Assembly (NCBI GenBank): GCA_036169595.1
Contig: CM069769.1
Span: 2,858,501 to 2,922,500 of the forward strand
Direction: 5' to 3'
DNA from: Dictyostelium firmibasis
Lineage: Eukaryota; Evosea; Eumycetozoa; Dictyosteliales; Dictyosteliaceae
Length of the DNA: 64,000 nucleotides
Within the stretch, counting starts at the first letter, position 1, and every line of letters begins with the position of its first letter. Positions 1 through 15,834 of the stretch are shown here, one piece after another. Position numbers and translations under genes: made by a program. A model generated the notes under the pieces. The model was not told the DNA's origin. It did no database searches and was given only the letters and a program-made list of their open reading frames with translations.

Positions 1-1
1 A

Positions 2-116
2 ATTCCATACTCTATTGAAAGATCATCATACATTGCAAACGTTGAAGACTTTAATGTATCTTTTAAATGTAATTTTGAAATTCATATTTTCCCAGAACCA
101 AATAGCAGTACTAAAG

Positions 117-152
<36 letters not shown>

Positions 153-2002
153 GAAATCATTGTGACCAAGTTCAAATACCATTATTACCATCAACAGTTT
201 GTATAACATCATCATCTATTCAATACTCTGGTAAAAATGATGAAGAATCATGTATTGGTATCTATCAAGATGCTCATAGTTTATTTTGTGACAGAGTTGG
301 TACCTATATAGTAGAGTTGAATGTTTTGGCAAACTTTTTAACACCAAAAAAGAATGGTGTTGGTATCGCTTTACCAAAGGCAACATTCAATCATTTAGAA
401 ATTTCTGTACCTAGAAAAGTAAATATAGATGTAGTTGAACCTTTGGTTAGAGATAATATGGATCATTTAAAATATAAACAAGTTGAAGTCGATGGTAAAC
501 AATACACTCATACCATTAAAACTTGTCCATTCCAACCAACAAATTATTTAAAAATTCAATGGACTGATGCTGAAAATAAGAACGAACAACAACAACAAAA
601 AATTAATCAAATTGATTTAGGTTCCTCTACTGGTTCAACTGAAAAAGGTAAGGCTACTGCTGCTGCTCAAGCAAGTAAACCAATTGAAGCAACTAAATTA
701 AATGTTGAACAAAACACACTTTGTTCAATTGGTGAAGGTGTTATTATGATTCTTTCAAATATTATGTATACTGTCGTTAGTGGTAGTGTTTCATCATTCG
801 ATATCTTGGTTGGTAGTAATATCAAGGTACTTAGTGTTGATGGTTATAATATTAAACGTTGGGATTGTTTATCACCAAATTTAGTAGAAATATCAACACC
901 TGAACCAAACAAAGATCAATTGATTAAAGTTCAACTAACCTCATCAGTTGAGAGCACCTATCGCATAATGATTTCAGCAGAGATTGAAATGGAATCAACA
1001 TCTGGTACAATTCATTTAACAAAGGGTATTCGTTGCTCTGGTACTGAAATTTCTCGTGAAAAAGGCTACTTGGCAGTTGAATCCACAGCAAACGTAGAAG
1101 TTGAATCATTGTCACGTGATAATTTGACTTTAATCGATAAGAGTGAGTTACCATCTGCTTTGGTTTCAATGTCATCAGGTCCATTGCTTTTATCCTATAA
1201 ATTCCTTGTACCAAAGTATGCATTGTCCTTCAAAGTTATTAAACATCAAGATTTACCAGTTTTAGTTGCATTTTGTCCAAATGCTCATTTCACCGCCACT
1301 TGCAGTTCAGAGGGTGCAATGTTAACTAAATGTGTATTCACAATTCGTAATGAACAACAACAATATATTCGTGTTAAAATTCCTCATCAATTTGAAGTTT
1401 GGAGTACAATTGTCTCTCAAAAGGCAGTTAAGCCAGCCATTGATGATCAAGGTTGCCTAATGATTCCATTGACAAAATCTTCTGGTACATCTTCTGGTGT
1501 TCAAAAAACATTCAAGGTAGAGTTGGTCTATAAACATACTCGTGACTTTGAGTTTTTAAATGTTGGTACTTTTGGTGTTGATTTCCCACAAATCGATATT
1601 CCAATTAGCACACTTTCGATATCACTTTATCTCCCAACCTCTTATAAATATGGTGAATTCACTGGAAATGCTAAAGAGATCCATAGATTTTCAAACAACA
1701 ATACCAGTGATGATTGTGATGAATCCGGTCAAATAGCTAGTGGAGTTCCTCAAATGCAACAAGCATATATGTCAAATGTAATGCCACAACAACAAATGCT
1801 ACAACAACAAATGCCACAACAACAAATGTCTTCAAACTTCGATACAACAAATGAGGATTCAAGTAGTCAAATGATGGGCTTGAAACCAATTAAAGTCAAT
1901 ATCCCAACATCTGGTCAACATTTTAGATTAGAACAACTTTTAGTAATTAGTACTGATATTAAATTACAAGTTCCATACAAAACGAAAAAGTCTTGTTGTT
2001 AA
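2..2002 (+). CDS. 3' part of a large conserved protein of unknown function, ending in -CC
   Basis: The frame is open from base 2 to the TAA at 2000-2002, so the gene enters from the left edge and about 666 residues are visible. The first internal ATG at 317 is not a believable start, because the same frame runs uninterrupted through the AAT repeat at 119-152 upstream. I do not recognise a named domain. The sequence looks beta-rich and globular, interrupted by an Asn run, a Gln/Ala-rich linker (about bases 590-680) and a Met-Gln-Gln repeat (about 1755-1830). The chain ends KKSCC; a terminal Cys-Cys after a basic stretch is the signal used by Rab geranylgeranyl transferase, so membrane anchoring is possible but inferred. 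The next gene is convergent, with only about 120 bases of A/T-rich DNA between stops. Confidence 0.8.
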
Positions 2003-2126
2003 TTTTTTGGACAAAAAAAAAAAAAAAAAAAGTAATAATAAAAAAAAAAAATAATAAAAAAAAATGTATATATTTAAAAGGAGGAAAAAAAAAAAAAAGA
2101 TACTTTTATTTTTACTGATCAATTAT

Positions 2127-2941
2127 TTAAATACCTTTACCAGAGTCTGGTCTATTTTTAATGTATTCAGCAATACCTTTATTTGATTCAAAATAAGCTT
2201 GTAAAGCTTCTAAGTGTGGGAATTTATTTTGGAACTTTTCAGAATGTCCCAAGTGTTTGTAATAATGATATGCAGCGAAAACATATAAATCAGCAAGAGT
2301 GTAGTTATCACCACCTGCAATGAATTTATTTTCAGCCAATTCTTTTTCAAAAGCAGTAAAATGTCTTGAAATGATTGTATCAATAACTTTTTTATCTTCA
2401 ACCTTTTATTTATTTATTTTTTCAGATTGTTAATAAATCTTAAATTTTCTCTTTTAATCTAAATAATATTTATTTATAATAATACATACACCTTTACCAA
2501 CTTTATAACCTGGAATAATAACATCATCATGAACAGCAGATATCGTTTCATCAACGATTGCTCTTTCTTTTATTGATTTTCCAAGGAAATCATGTTTAGC
2601 AGCAATGTATTTACCTTTGTATATAGAATAAAATTAATAAATTTACTTTACCTAAAAAGAAAAAAAATAAAAATAAAAAAATAGAAAAAAAATAAAAATA
2701 AAAATTTATATAAATAAAAATATATATTTTTACATATAGCATCGGTTTGGGTTATTTTAAAACCATCTGAATCGACAAATAATGGTAATTGACCAAATTT
2801 AAGAGTTTTTCTAAATTCATCATCAATAGAGTCAACATAGTTATCTGTGAAATCAGTTCCAAAGTAATAAAGAGTGAATCTTGGGAGTTGTCCAAGAACT
2901 AAAACTTTAAAGTAACTGAATGATGGTTTATTTGTTGTCAT
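2127..2941 (-). CDS. Glutathione S-transferase (alpha/sigma-like)
   Basis: Three exons, 2941-2734, 2614-2490 and 2402-2127, give a 202-residue protein, normal for a cytosolic GST. Introns start GTAAAA and GTATGT and end AAG; the joins restore the family sequence. The N-terminal thioredoxin-like half shows a Tyr near residue 10 (FSYFKV), the cis-proline stretch GQLPLF and the glutathione gamma-glutamyl site QTDAI, where most GSTs have QSxAI. The C-terminal helical half contains [13 protein letters not shown], matching the conserved N-capping box GxxxTxAD. It should conjugate glutathione to electrophiles in the cytosol. Several similar GST genes are known in Dictyostelium, so the exact paralogue is not assigned. 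The second intron lies where the thioredoxin and helical domains meet. Confidence 0.9.
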
Positions 2942-3124
2942 TTTTCTTTGTTGTTATTTAGTAGATTTTGAAATTGAATTAAAATGAAAAAAAAAAAAAA
3001 TTATTTTTGAAATTAAAAAAAAACGTTTTTTTTTTGTAAAAGAACCCCATTCTCTGTTGGAAGAATTTTTTTTATTTTTATTTTTATTTTTTATTTTTTT
3101 ATTTTATTTTTTTATATTGCTTAA

Positions 3125-4229
3125 CTAAATGGAAGGAATGTTTGATAATACATTTTTAAATTTATTAAACATTTCAAAAGAAACCTTTGTATCAGCAAAA
3201 AGATTGGTATTAAAACTATCTCCAACAAAAAGATATTGAGAAAATTTAAAAATTACATTTGGTGTTGAATCTATTAGATAATTTAATTTCTTTGAAAATT
3301 CATCCCATTTTTTTTCAAGTTGTTGGGGTGAATCTATTCCAGCAAGTTTTGATACTTCATAAAGAATATTAAATTCCCAATCAGATATGTGACCATTATA
3401 ATTTAACTTTTTAGTAAATAAAACTTTCATTTCATTAGGTGACCCAACTTTGGTGGTTGGTATTGGTTGAGAGTGGTTTTTAGCTAATAGTTCAGATAGG
3501 TTCTCTGTGATTTCTAAGAGTGAAGATATCTGACTAATATCTCTTGGTAAATTATGAGCTTTATCATACCCATTTAATCTTGCAATTTCATATTGTTGAT
3601 GACTTAATTGTCCCCATATATCTTGAAATATAGTTCTAATTTGAATTTCAATCTTTAAATCATTATAAATTGAATCTATATGAGTTGCTCTATATCCAAA
3701 TGATATAGAGTCTTTTGGTGAAATATTTTCTTCTTTAACTCTTAAGTGAGAAAATAAAAAAAAGGTTAATATTAATAAAAAAAACTTTTACTCATTCTTT
3801 TTTTAATAATTTTCTTTTTCACTCTTAAAGAAAAAATGAAAAAAAAAAATTATTATTATTATTTACAAACATTTTAAAATTAATTTTTGTATTTAAATTT
3901 TTTAAAACCTCTATAATTTCTTTAATAGTTTTAAATGGATGAACAATAATTTGAATTCCACAATAATCAGAAACTTCTCTCCAACAATTTCTATTTTTTG
4001 AAACCAATTTTCTATTCATTGATTCTATTTCTTTTACTCTTCCATCTATTTCTTTATAGGTGTAAAACTTTGGTATTTCTTTTTTTACTACTTTCAAAAA
4101 ATCATTTAGGTTTTTTTCAAGCATTATTCTTACTTCTTCAGTGTATTCCTCTTCCCTTTTTGGGATTATATCATGGGCTTGTATAGTATTGGAAACTTTT
4201 TTAGTTGCAGAGATAAAAGTATTAATCAT
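3125..4229 (-). CDS. RelA/SpoT-domain protein (stand-alone alarmone synthetase type)
   Basis: Two exons, 4229-3871 and 3740-3125, encode about 324 residues. The join (donor GTTTGT, acceptor TTAAG) is the only one I found that keeps the reading frame; the donor is unusual, so the boundary may be off by a few codons. The protein carries the (p)ppGpp synthetase fold: IDGRVKEIESMNRK (the G-loop RxK...S..RK), SDYCGIQIIV (catalytic Asp, usually DxxGIR), then GYRATHI, EIQIRT and IWGQLSHQQYE, matching GYRSLH, E[IV]QIRT and W....H...Y. The Arg of GIR is Gln here. No HD hydrolase domain precedes it and no TGS/ACT domains follow. RSH proteins are known in bacteria, plastids and a few amoebae. The product is likely an alarmone synthetase; organelle targeting is not obvious from the N-terminus. 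Confidence 0.83.
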
Positions 4230-4595
4230 TTTTAAATTTTTAAATTGATAATGTTTGTATAAATGAAAAAAAAAACTTTTTGTGTGTTAAATTTTTTATA
4301 AAAAATAAATAAAAAATAAAAAGACAATTAAAAATTGATATTGTAATAATTTCAAATAATACGTTATTTTACTAAGCTAAATCCTCTTTTAACTACAAAT
4401 TATTTAAAAAAAAGGGTTGTTTTTTAAAAATAAAAAAAAGGTTAAAATAAGAGGTTTGATTTTTACACCCCCTATTATTTTTTTGTACACATAAAACATA
4501 TTTCATGAATACTACTAATATTCACAATTATATATGATTTTATTTTTATGATTGTTATGATTTTATGATTTTTATGATTGTTATTATTAATTTGA
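4230..4595. other. Intergenic, A/T-rich
   Basis: This gap separates two minus-strand genes and would contain the promoter of the RelA/SpoT gene and the 3' flank of the chromodomain gene. I see only A/T-rich DNA, with a CACCCCCTATT patch near 4467 and no open frame or RNA gene. Confidence 0.5.
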
Positions 4596-9355
<4,760 letters not shown>

Positions 9356-9590
9356 TATTTTATTATTCTATTTGATCTATCATTCCAATGAATTGAATAT
9401 ATATATTTATAAAAATATCTATATTAATAATATTTTTTATTATTTCTATTTTTTTTTTTTTTTCTGAAAAACAGTGTTTCAAAAAAAAAAAAAATTTGAA
9501 AAAAAAATGAAATTAATTTAAAAAAAAAAAACACAAGTTTTAATTAAATAAAATGTTATATTATCTTTATTTAAAAAAAAAAAAATTTTG

Positions 9591-9646
<56 letters not shown>

Positions 9647-9744
9647 TTTTTTTTTTTGGGATGTTATATTAATGAAAATTTACAAAAGGAATTGAATTAA
9701 AGGTGTTTTTTTTTTTTTTTTTTTTTTTAATAACTTAGAACTCT
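9356..9744. other. Intergenic with a long poly(T) tract
   Basis: This gap lies between the chromodomain gene start and the H3 stop. It holds a near-continuous T run at about 9593-9655 and two shorter ones at 9449-9463 and 9708-9728. No gene is seen. Confidence 0.6.
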
Positions 9745-10164
9745 TTATGATCTTTCACCTCTGATACGTCTGGCTAAGTGAATATCTTTTGGCATGATAG
9801 TGACACGTTTAGCATGGATGGCACATAAATTGGTATCTTCGAATAAACCTACCAAGTAAGCTTCAGAGGCTTCTTGGAGGGCACCGATAGCGGCAGATTG
9901 GAAACGAAGATCAGTTTTGAATTCTTGTGCAATTTCTCTGACTAAACGTTGGAATGGGAGTTTACGAATTAAGAGATCAGTGCTCTTTTGGTATTTTCTA
10001 ATTTCTCTGAGAGCGACAGTACCTGGTCTGAAACGATGTACTTTCTTTACACCACCACTTGATGAAGAGACTGGAGTTTGTTTGTGGGCTTGTTTAGAAC
10101 CAATGTGTTTACGTGGTACTTTAGCACCAGTTGATTTACGTGCGGTTTGTTTTGTACGGGCCAT
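9745..10164 (-). CDS. Histone H3
   Basis: A single exon encodes 139 residues and begins [13 protein letters not shown]. The core fold is canonical, from [13 protein letters not shown] to the C-terminal RRIRGERS. The AAIGAL stretch is nearest the H3.3-type AAIG box. The tail differs from animal H3: after K18 it reads [12 protein letters not shown] followed by a Ser run, so K27 sits in an HKQ context rather than RKS, Ser28 is absent, and two extra residues move the K36 equivalent to about position 38. K4 and K9 contexts are intact. The intronless form and relatively G/C-rich codons suit high expression. It forms the nucleosome core with H4 and is the substrate for the SET-domain enzyme encoded just upstream. 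Confidence 0.98.
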   Translation of the reverse strand: MARTKQTARKSTGAKVPRKHIGSKQAHKQTPVSSSSGGVKKVHRFRPGTVALREIRKYQKSTDLLIRKLPFQRLVREIAQEFKTDLRFQSAAIGALQEASEAYLVGLFEDTNLCAIHAKRVTIMPKDIHLARRIRGERS

Positions 10165-11330
10165 CTTTTAAAAATATACTGTTTAATTGATAATTATGTG
10201 TGAGTTAATTGGTTGTTTTTATTGTACAAATTTTGTGTGAAAAAAAGATTTTTTTTAATGTGGTTGTTGAATGAAAAACTAGAATAAAAATAATGAATGA
10301 AAAAAATAAAAAAAAATTATTTTATTTTTAAAAAAAAAAAAAAAAATTGAAAAAAAAACAAATACAAAAAAATAAAAAAAAAATAAAATAAAATAAAAAA
10401 AAAAGAATAAAATATTTTCAGTTAAATATTTTTTTTTTGTAATAGTTTTTGGGAAATTTGATAGAATTTTTATAACTTAATAATTTAAATATTTCCAAGA
10501 AAAATTAAAATTCTGATCAAAGAAAGAATATTTTATTCGAAATAAAGAAAATTTAAAGAATAAAAGATATTCTATTGCTATTTATATTTCTATTTCTATT
10601 TCTATTTCTTTTTTCTTGAAATTTTAAATATTTGTGAAGATTATTTTTTTTTTTTTTTATTTGCTTGTTATTGTTTGTTTTTATATAACTGTGTCAAAAA
10701 AAAAAAAAAAAAAAATAATAAATATAAAAAATAAATAAAAAACAAAAATAAAAAGATATTATCTGGTTTATTTAGTTTTATATAAATTTTTTATTGGGTG
10801 TGTTCATTTACTTTTTTTTTTTTTCCTTATTTTTTTATTCCTTTTTTAATAAGTTTTATTTCTATTAATAGAAAAAAAAAAAAAAAATTCTTAAACAAAA
10901 AAAAAAAAAAAAGAATGTGTTATGTCTTAAATTTGTTTAATATTTAAAAAATAAAAATAAAAAAAATAATAAAAGTAAAAACAAAACATACAAATAAAAA
11001 AAAATATCTAAAAATATCAACAATGTAGTGCTGCAATATATAATTTTTTTATTTATTTTTTTATATGTTTTTTTCCCATATAAAACTTACCTTAGCGATA
11101 TGTGTAATAAAAATATAAAAATAAAAAATAAAAAAAAAAAAAAAAAATTTAATACGGAAAAAAATAAAAAAAAAATAAAAAAAAAAAAAATATAAAAAAA
11201 TAAAAATTAAAAAATTAAAAAAAAATAAATTTATAACGGTTGAAATTTTTTTTTTTTTTTTTGGTTGGGTTTTTAAATTTTTGAATTTTTAAAAAATGCA
11301 AAGATATCTTTTTTTTTTTTTTTTTTTTTT
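10165..11330. other. Intergenic region upstream of H3, with an isolated intron-like segment
   Basis: About 1.17 kb of A/T-rich DNA with many homopolymer runs separates H3 from the SET gene stop. No protein gene is visible. On the minus strand a consensus donor GTAAGT at 11090 and an acceptor TTGCAG ending at 11031 frame a 60-nt A/T-rich segment that could be a UTR intron. Confidence 0.5.
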
Positions 11331-14300
11331 TTAAATACCAAAGATATCACTAATTTTATTTTTTCTTTTTAATTTTTGATTCAATGTTGAAGTTGAGGTT
11401 GAGGTTGAAGTTGAAGTGGTAGTTATATTCATTAGTTTTTTATTACTACTTCCAACACTACTATAATAATTAAAAATATTTAAATAAAAGGATTTTAATT
11501 TTCTAACATTTCTGTGCAAGAATATTCTTTTAGAATTAATTAATTGTAATTCCATCTCTGGTGATAATTCATTATTGTAGAGGTTTGATACTGATCTAGA
11601 GGAGGAAGAGGAGGAAGAATTTGGAACGATTAGTTCACCTAAAAAATATTTAACATGATGGTTATGATTTAAAACTATTGAATTCTTCCAACGAGTGATT
11701 TGTTTTGGACGATTTGTTGATGTGGATGATTTTGATTTCTGACCCAAATAACCACGACAGTTCAAAGAACCACAATAACACTCTTGTTTCTGTGCACCAA
11801 ATCTCTCATAGTTATAGTCGAATGTTAATTCTGTACCCTTTGGTATTGGTTTAATTGCGAAAATTCCTATTTTAACCTCGCCACCAACCGTCCATTTTTG
11901 AGTCTCACAGTTTGGATCACAACTATGATTTATAAATCTCGCCAAATTACCTCTCTTGCTTGCATCCAAACATTCTTTTGCATCCAATGTTAAAAAATAA
12001 AAAAACTTTTCATTCTCTGCTTCTTTCATCCTTCTCAAACAAGTTTGTTTACTAATAACTTCTCCACAATATTCCATTATAAATTGTTTTTCTTCAATAT
12101 CTTCATTTGTAATTAATCCCCATCCCTTTTTACCTGTCTAAATATAAAATAGTGATAGTTATAAAAATTAATAAACAAAATAATAATATTATTATCATTT
12201 AAAATATAACTACTTACAAACGCAGGTTTAATATTTGAATATTGTTTTCTTTGAAATCTTTGATTTGTACATTTTTTCCCCAATTCACAGTGTTCACTAT
12301 TACATTCTACATATGATTCTCTATTTAAACAATCTTGACCACAAACTGATCCACTACCTTTTGAGCAATTACAAATATCTATATCATCAATTTCATGTAA
12401 TATTCTTTCAGTTCTTTCTAAAAAAAAGTCTATAATAATATAAAAAATAAATAAATAAAAGTAAAGTTAATAATCACAAAATTTTTAATAAACATTTGTG
12501 GATATATTTTAATGTATGTAGAATCCTACTTCTTGAAATGAAACCAAATTTCTTATTTCTTGATTTTTGAATTAAAACAGCAATATCAGAATAGTCAGGG
12601 TTCGCTTTACCAGAGCCTAAATGTTTTTCGATGTATTCAGTTGTAATTTTTTGTTGTTCATCTATAACTATTGATGATGTATTTAAACCATTGTCTAAAG
12701 AGTTATTATTATTATTGTTATTATTGTTGTTATTATTATTATTATTATTAATGTTATTATTACTATTATTATTATTATTGTTACCATTGACTACTAATTT
12801 TTTTAAATTTGTTAATTTATTATTGCTATCGAGTTTACTTTTTCTTTTTTTCCCACATGAACAATCACTGTCGTCACATTCGCTACTGTCACTAAAGCTA
12901 TCGCATGAGCCGCTATAATTACTATCGAAACTGCTGGAATCATTATCGCTTCCACTACTACTACTATCACTATCTTCATCGTCACTATCTTCGTTATTAC
13001 TGCTATCATCACTACTATCGCTATCATCGCTACCACTACTATCATCGTCACTACCGCTACTATCACTACTACCTTCACTACTGCTATCACTATCATTTGA
13101 TTTCCTTCTCTTATATTTTGTAACTACACCACCATTTGATAATTTGATCCTTTTTAAATTTGAACTTTTTTTCTTTTTCACCGATGTTGGTTTCGATAAT
13201 TTTGTTGATGTGGTTGTGGTTGATGTGGTTGATGTGATTGTTGTTGGTTTTGAGGAAGGATATGACGATAATGAAGATGGTAGTGCCCTTTTCTTTGATT
13301 CTAAGATTGGTTTCTTTTTTATATCTACAACATTACTACCATTCATACCATTAATGTTATTTGTACTATTACCATTGATGCCAACACTTTTATTTATTAT
13401 TTTATTGTTATTACTGCTGTTATTGCTACTACTGTTATTGTTATTGTTATTGTTATTATTGTTATTACTGTTAAGACTACTGTTACTGTTATTACTGCTA
13501 CTAGTAATATTACCATTTTCTTTAATTGTTATATTTTTTTGAGTCTTTGCAATACTTTCTTCTTTTTTTTCTTTTGATCTAATATTGTTTTTATCTCTTT
13601 CTCTCTCTCTTTCCCTTTCTTTTTCTTTTTCTCTTAATTTTTCCTTTTCTTTTTCTCTATCTTTTCCTTTTTCTTTTTCTTTTTCTGTGTCTCTTTCTTT
13701 ATTTTTAAAGTCTTTGGGTTTGGGTCTATCTTTTTCTCTTTCTCTTTCTCTTTCTCTTTCCCTTTCTCTTTCTCTTTCTCTTTCCCTTTCTCTTTCTCTT
13801 TCTCTTTCTCTTTCTCTTTCTCTTTCCCTTTCTCTCTCTCTATCTCTTTCTCTTTCTCTTTCTTTCTCTCTATCTTTTTCTTTTTCCCTATCTTTTCCTC
13901 TATCTTTATCTTTTTCTCTATCTTTATCTTTTTCTCTTTCTTTCAATCTTTGCTGTTTGACATGTTGAGCACTTTGTTTTAAGACGGCAACTTGAGGTTT
14001 TTCAATTTTTTCCTTCTTCCTTTCTTTGTCTCTTTCTTTGTCCCTATCTCTTTCTTTATCCCTATCCTTTTCTTTATCTCCTCGTTCCTTATTTTTTTCT
14101 TTATTTCTTTCCCTATCTTTATCTCTTTCTCTTTCTCTTTCTCTTTCTCTTTCCCTTTCTCTTTCTTTTTCTCTTTCTCTATCTCTTTCTCTATCTCTTT
14201 CTCTATCTCTTTCTCTTTCTCTATCTCTTTCTTTTTCTTTATCCCTATCCCGGTCCCTATCTCTATCTCTTTCTTTATCTTTGATTATATTATTGGCTTC

Positions 14301-14360
14301 ACTTCCATTCAATTGTTTTCTCTCATTTAAATAGTTATTTAAAAGTACTTTTTTGTTCAT
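11331..14360 (-). CDS. AWS-SET-postSET histone methyltransferase (SET2/ASH1/NSD type)
   Basis: Three exons, 14360-12530, 12429-12218 and 12137-11331, give about 949 residues. The exon 1 donor (GTAGGA) recreates a conserved Asn before FFLERTERI, as expected at the AWS boundary. The AWS Cys cluster (CNCSKGSGSVCG, CLNRE, CNSEHC, CTNQRF) is in exon 2. The SET domain follows: KKGWGL, EYCGEV, the catalytic RFINHSCDPNC, and FDYNYE; the postSET is CYCGSLNCRG. These motifs place it with H3K36-type enzymes (SET2/NSD/ASH1), although the residue specificity is inferred. The N-terminus has about 250 residues of alternating Arg/Lys and Glu/Asp, then poly-Asn and an acidic Ser/Asp block. No SRI or PWWP domain was seen. 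The substrate gene, H3, is next downstream. Confidence 0.9.
13600..14260. repeat. Degenerate CTTTCT/CTATCT repeats (coding, mixed-charge tract)
   Basis: Pyrimidine-rich hexamers on the plus strand encode alternating Arg-Glu, Arg-Asp and Lys-Glu dipeptides in the SET protein's N-terminus. Confidence 0.9.
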
Positions 14361-14598
14361 TTTGTTTTATTTTTGGTAAATTGAAAATGTTTTTTTTTTT
14401 TTATTTTTTTTTATTTTTTTTTTAATTTCTGAAAAATAAAAAAAAAAATAAAAAAAATAAAAAAAAACCAAATGTTTAATCGGTTTGTGTGTTTAGTATT
14501 TTGTTTGTAATAGTTATTGTGTTATTCCATCAAAAATATATTTATAAATACAAAACTTCAAATAATTCAGACAACCCCCAGTGTAAAAATAAATGAAA

Positions 14599-14636
<38 letters not shown>

Positions 14637-14849
14637 ATAATAAAACAATTTCCCCTCTTCAATTAAAGTATTTAATTTATTAATTTCTTCAAAAAAAAAA
14701 AAAACAAATAAAATGTTTCATATAGTAATAAAATAGGGGTATTTTTTTATTTTTTTTATTTATTTAAAATTTTTTTTTTTTTTTTTTTAAGATCATATAA
14801 AAAAAAAAAAAAAAATATTAATTGGTTCAGCAATTTTTTTATTTTTCCC

Positions 14850-15050
14850 TTTACAAAAGAACCCATTTTCAAGATATTTTTTTAAATAAATTATTGATTT
14901 AAAATAAAGTAGCACCAAAATATCCATTTCAAAAATCATCTTGAAATAAGAGTATTTTGGAATACATTAAAGAAGTTTTGTGAATTTTTAAAAAATTAAA
15001 ATACTATTTTTTTGAAAAAACATCTTAAAAAAGTGGGTTTTTGCAAAAAA
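14850..15050. repeat. Nested imperfect inverted repeats (about 200 bp)
   Basis: The outer arms are about 14847-14880 and 15012-15050, sharing AAAA..CCCA.TTTT..AAGAT in opposite orientation with several mismatches. An inner hairpin pairs 14915-14922 (CCAAAATA) with 14953-14960 (TATTTTGG) exactly, and 14926-14932 (ATTTCAA) with 14941-14947 (TTGAAAT) exactly. It could be a small MITE-like element or a structured transcript. No terminal duplication was identified. Confidence 0.5.
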
Positions 15051-15165
15051 ATTAAAATTTCAAACAAAAAATTAATTATTTATAAATCATTTTTTTTTAT
15101 TATGAAAATAAAACAAATAATTAATTAAAAAAAAAAAAAAAAAAAAAAAGAAATAAATATTTTAC

Positions 15166-15269
15166 ATTTATAAAATAAAATAAAATAAAATAAAATAAAA
15201 TAAAATATAATAAAATAAAATATAATAAAATAAAATAAAATAAAATAAAATAAAATAAAATAAAATAAA
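15166..15269. repeat. TAAAA pentamer microsatellite
   Basis: About 20 units, with two ATATA variants, end 8 bases before the ATG of the first RING/MATH gene. The array therefore forms its 5' leader or core promoter. Confidence 0.95.
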
Positions 15270-15277
15270 AATTAATA

Positions 15278-15795
15278 ATGGCAGAATCAGCAAAAGTATT
15301 TAAATATAGTTTAAGTGAAATAATGGTTGATAAGGAATTATCAAACTATACATGCTCAATATGTTTTGATATTATTGAAAATAAAGAAGTTTATCAATGT
15401 AAAGAAGGACATTGGAATTGTAGACAATGTTGGGTTGAATCATTATCAAAGAAAAAAGAATGTATGACATGTAGAACTCAAGTAAATTCGATTTCCGAAT
15501 TATCAAGAAATAGATTCCTTGAACAAGAATTTGATTCTAAAAAAGTTTATTGTCCAAATTCATTTAAAATCTCACCGGATTCGAATGACTACACTCAACC
15601 ATTATTAATTAGAGATGAAATTAAAGGATGTAATAAAATTATTTCAATCAATGAAATTGATCAACATTTATCAGAATGTACATTTAAATGTAAATTTTCA
15701 AAATATAATAAACTTTTAGATAGAATTAAAGAAATGGAAACAACAATTCAAAAACAACAATCTGTTATAAATAAATCAAAATCATCGTCATCATT

Positions 15796-15834
<39 letters not shown>

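Larger units (their letters stand above)
14361..15277. other. Divergent intergenic region with nested inverted repeats
   Basis: This promoter region is shared by the SET gene (minus) and the first RING/MATH gene (plus). It contains a poly(A) run near 14600, the inverted-repeat structure at 14850-15050 and a TAAAA pentamer array next to the plus-strand start codon. Confidence 0.6.

Noticed and set aside
11080-11100. U1 snRNA-like start AAACTTACCTTAG on the plus strand
   Set aside because: It is the reverse complement of a splice donor on the minus strand, and no snRNA-length structured sequence follows.
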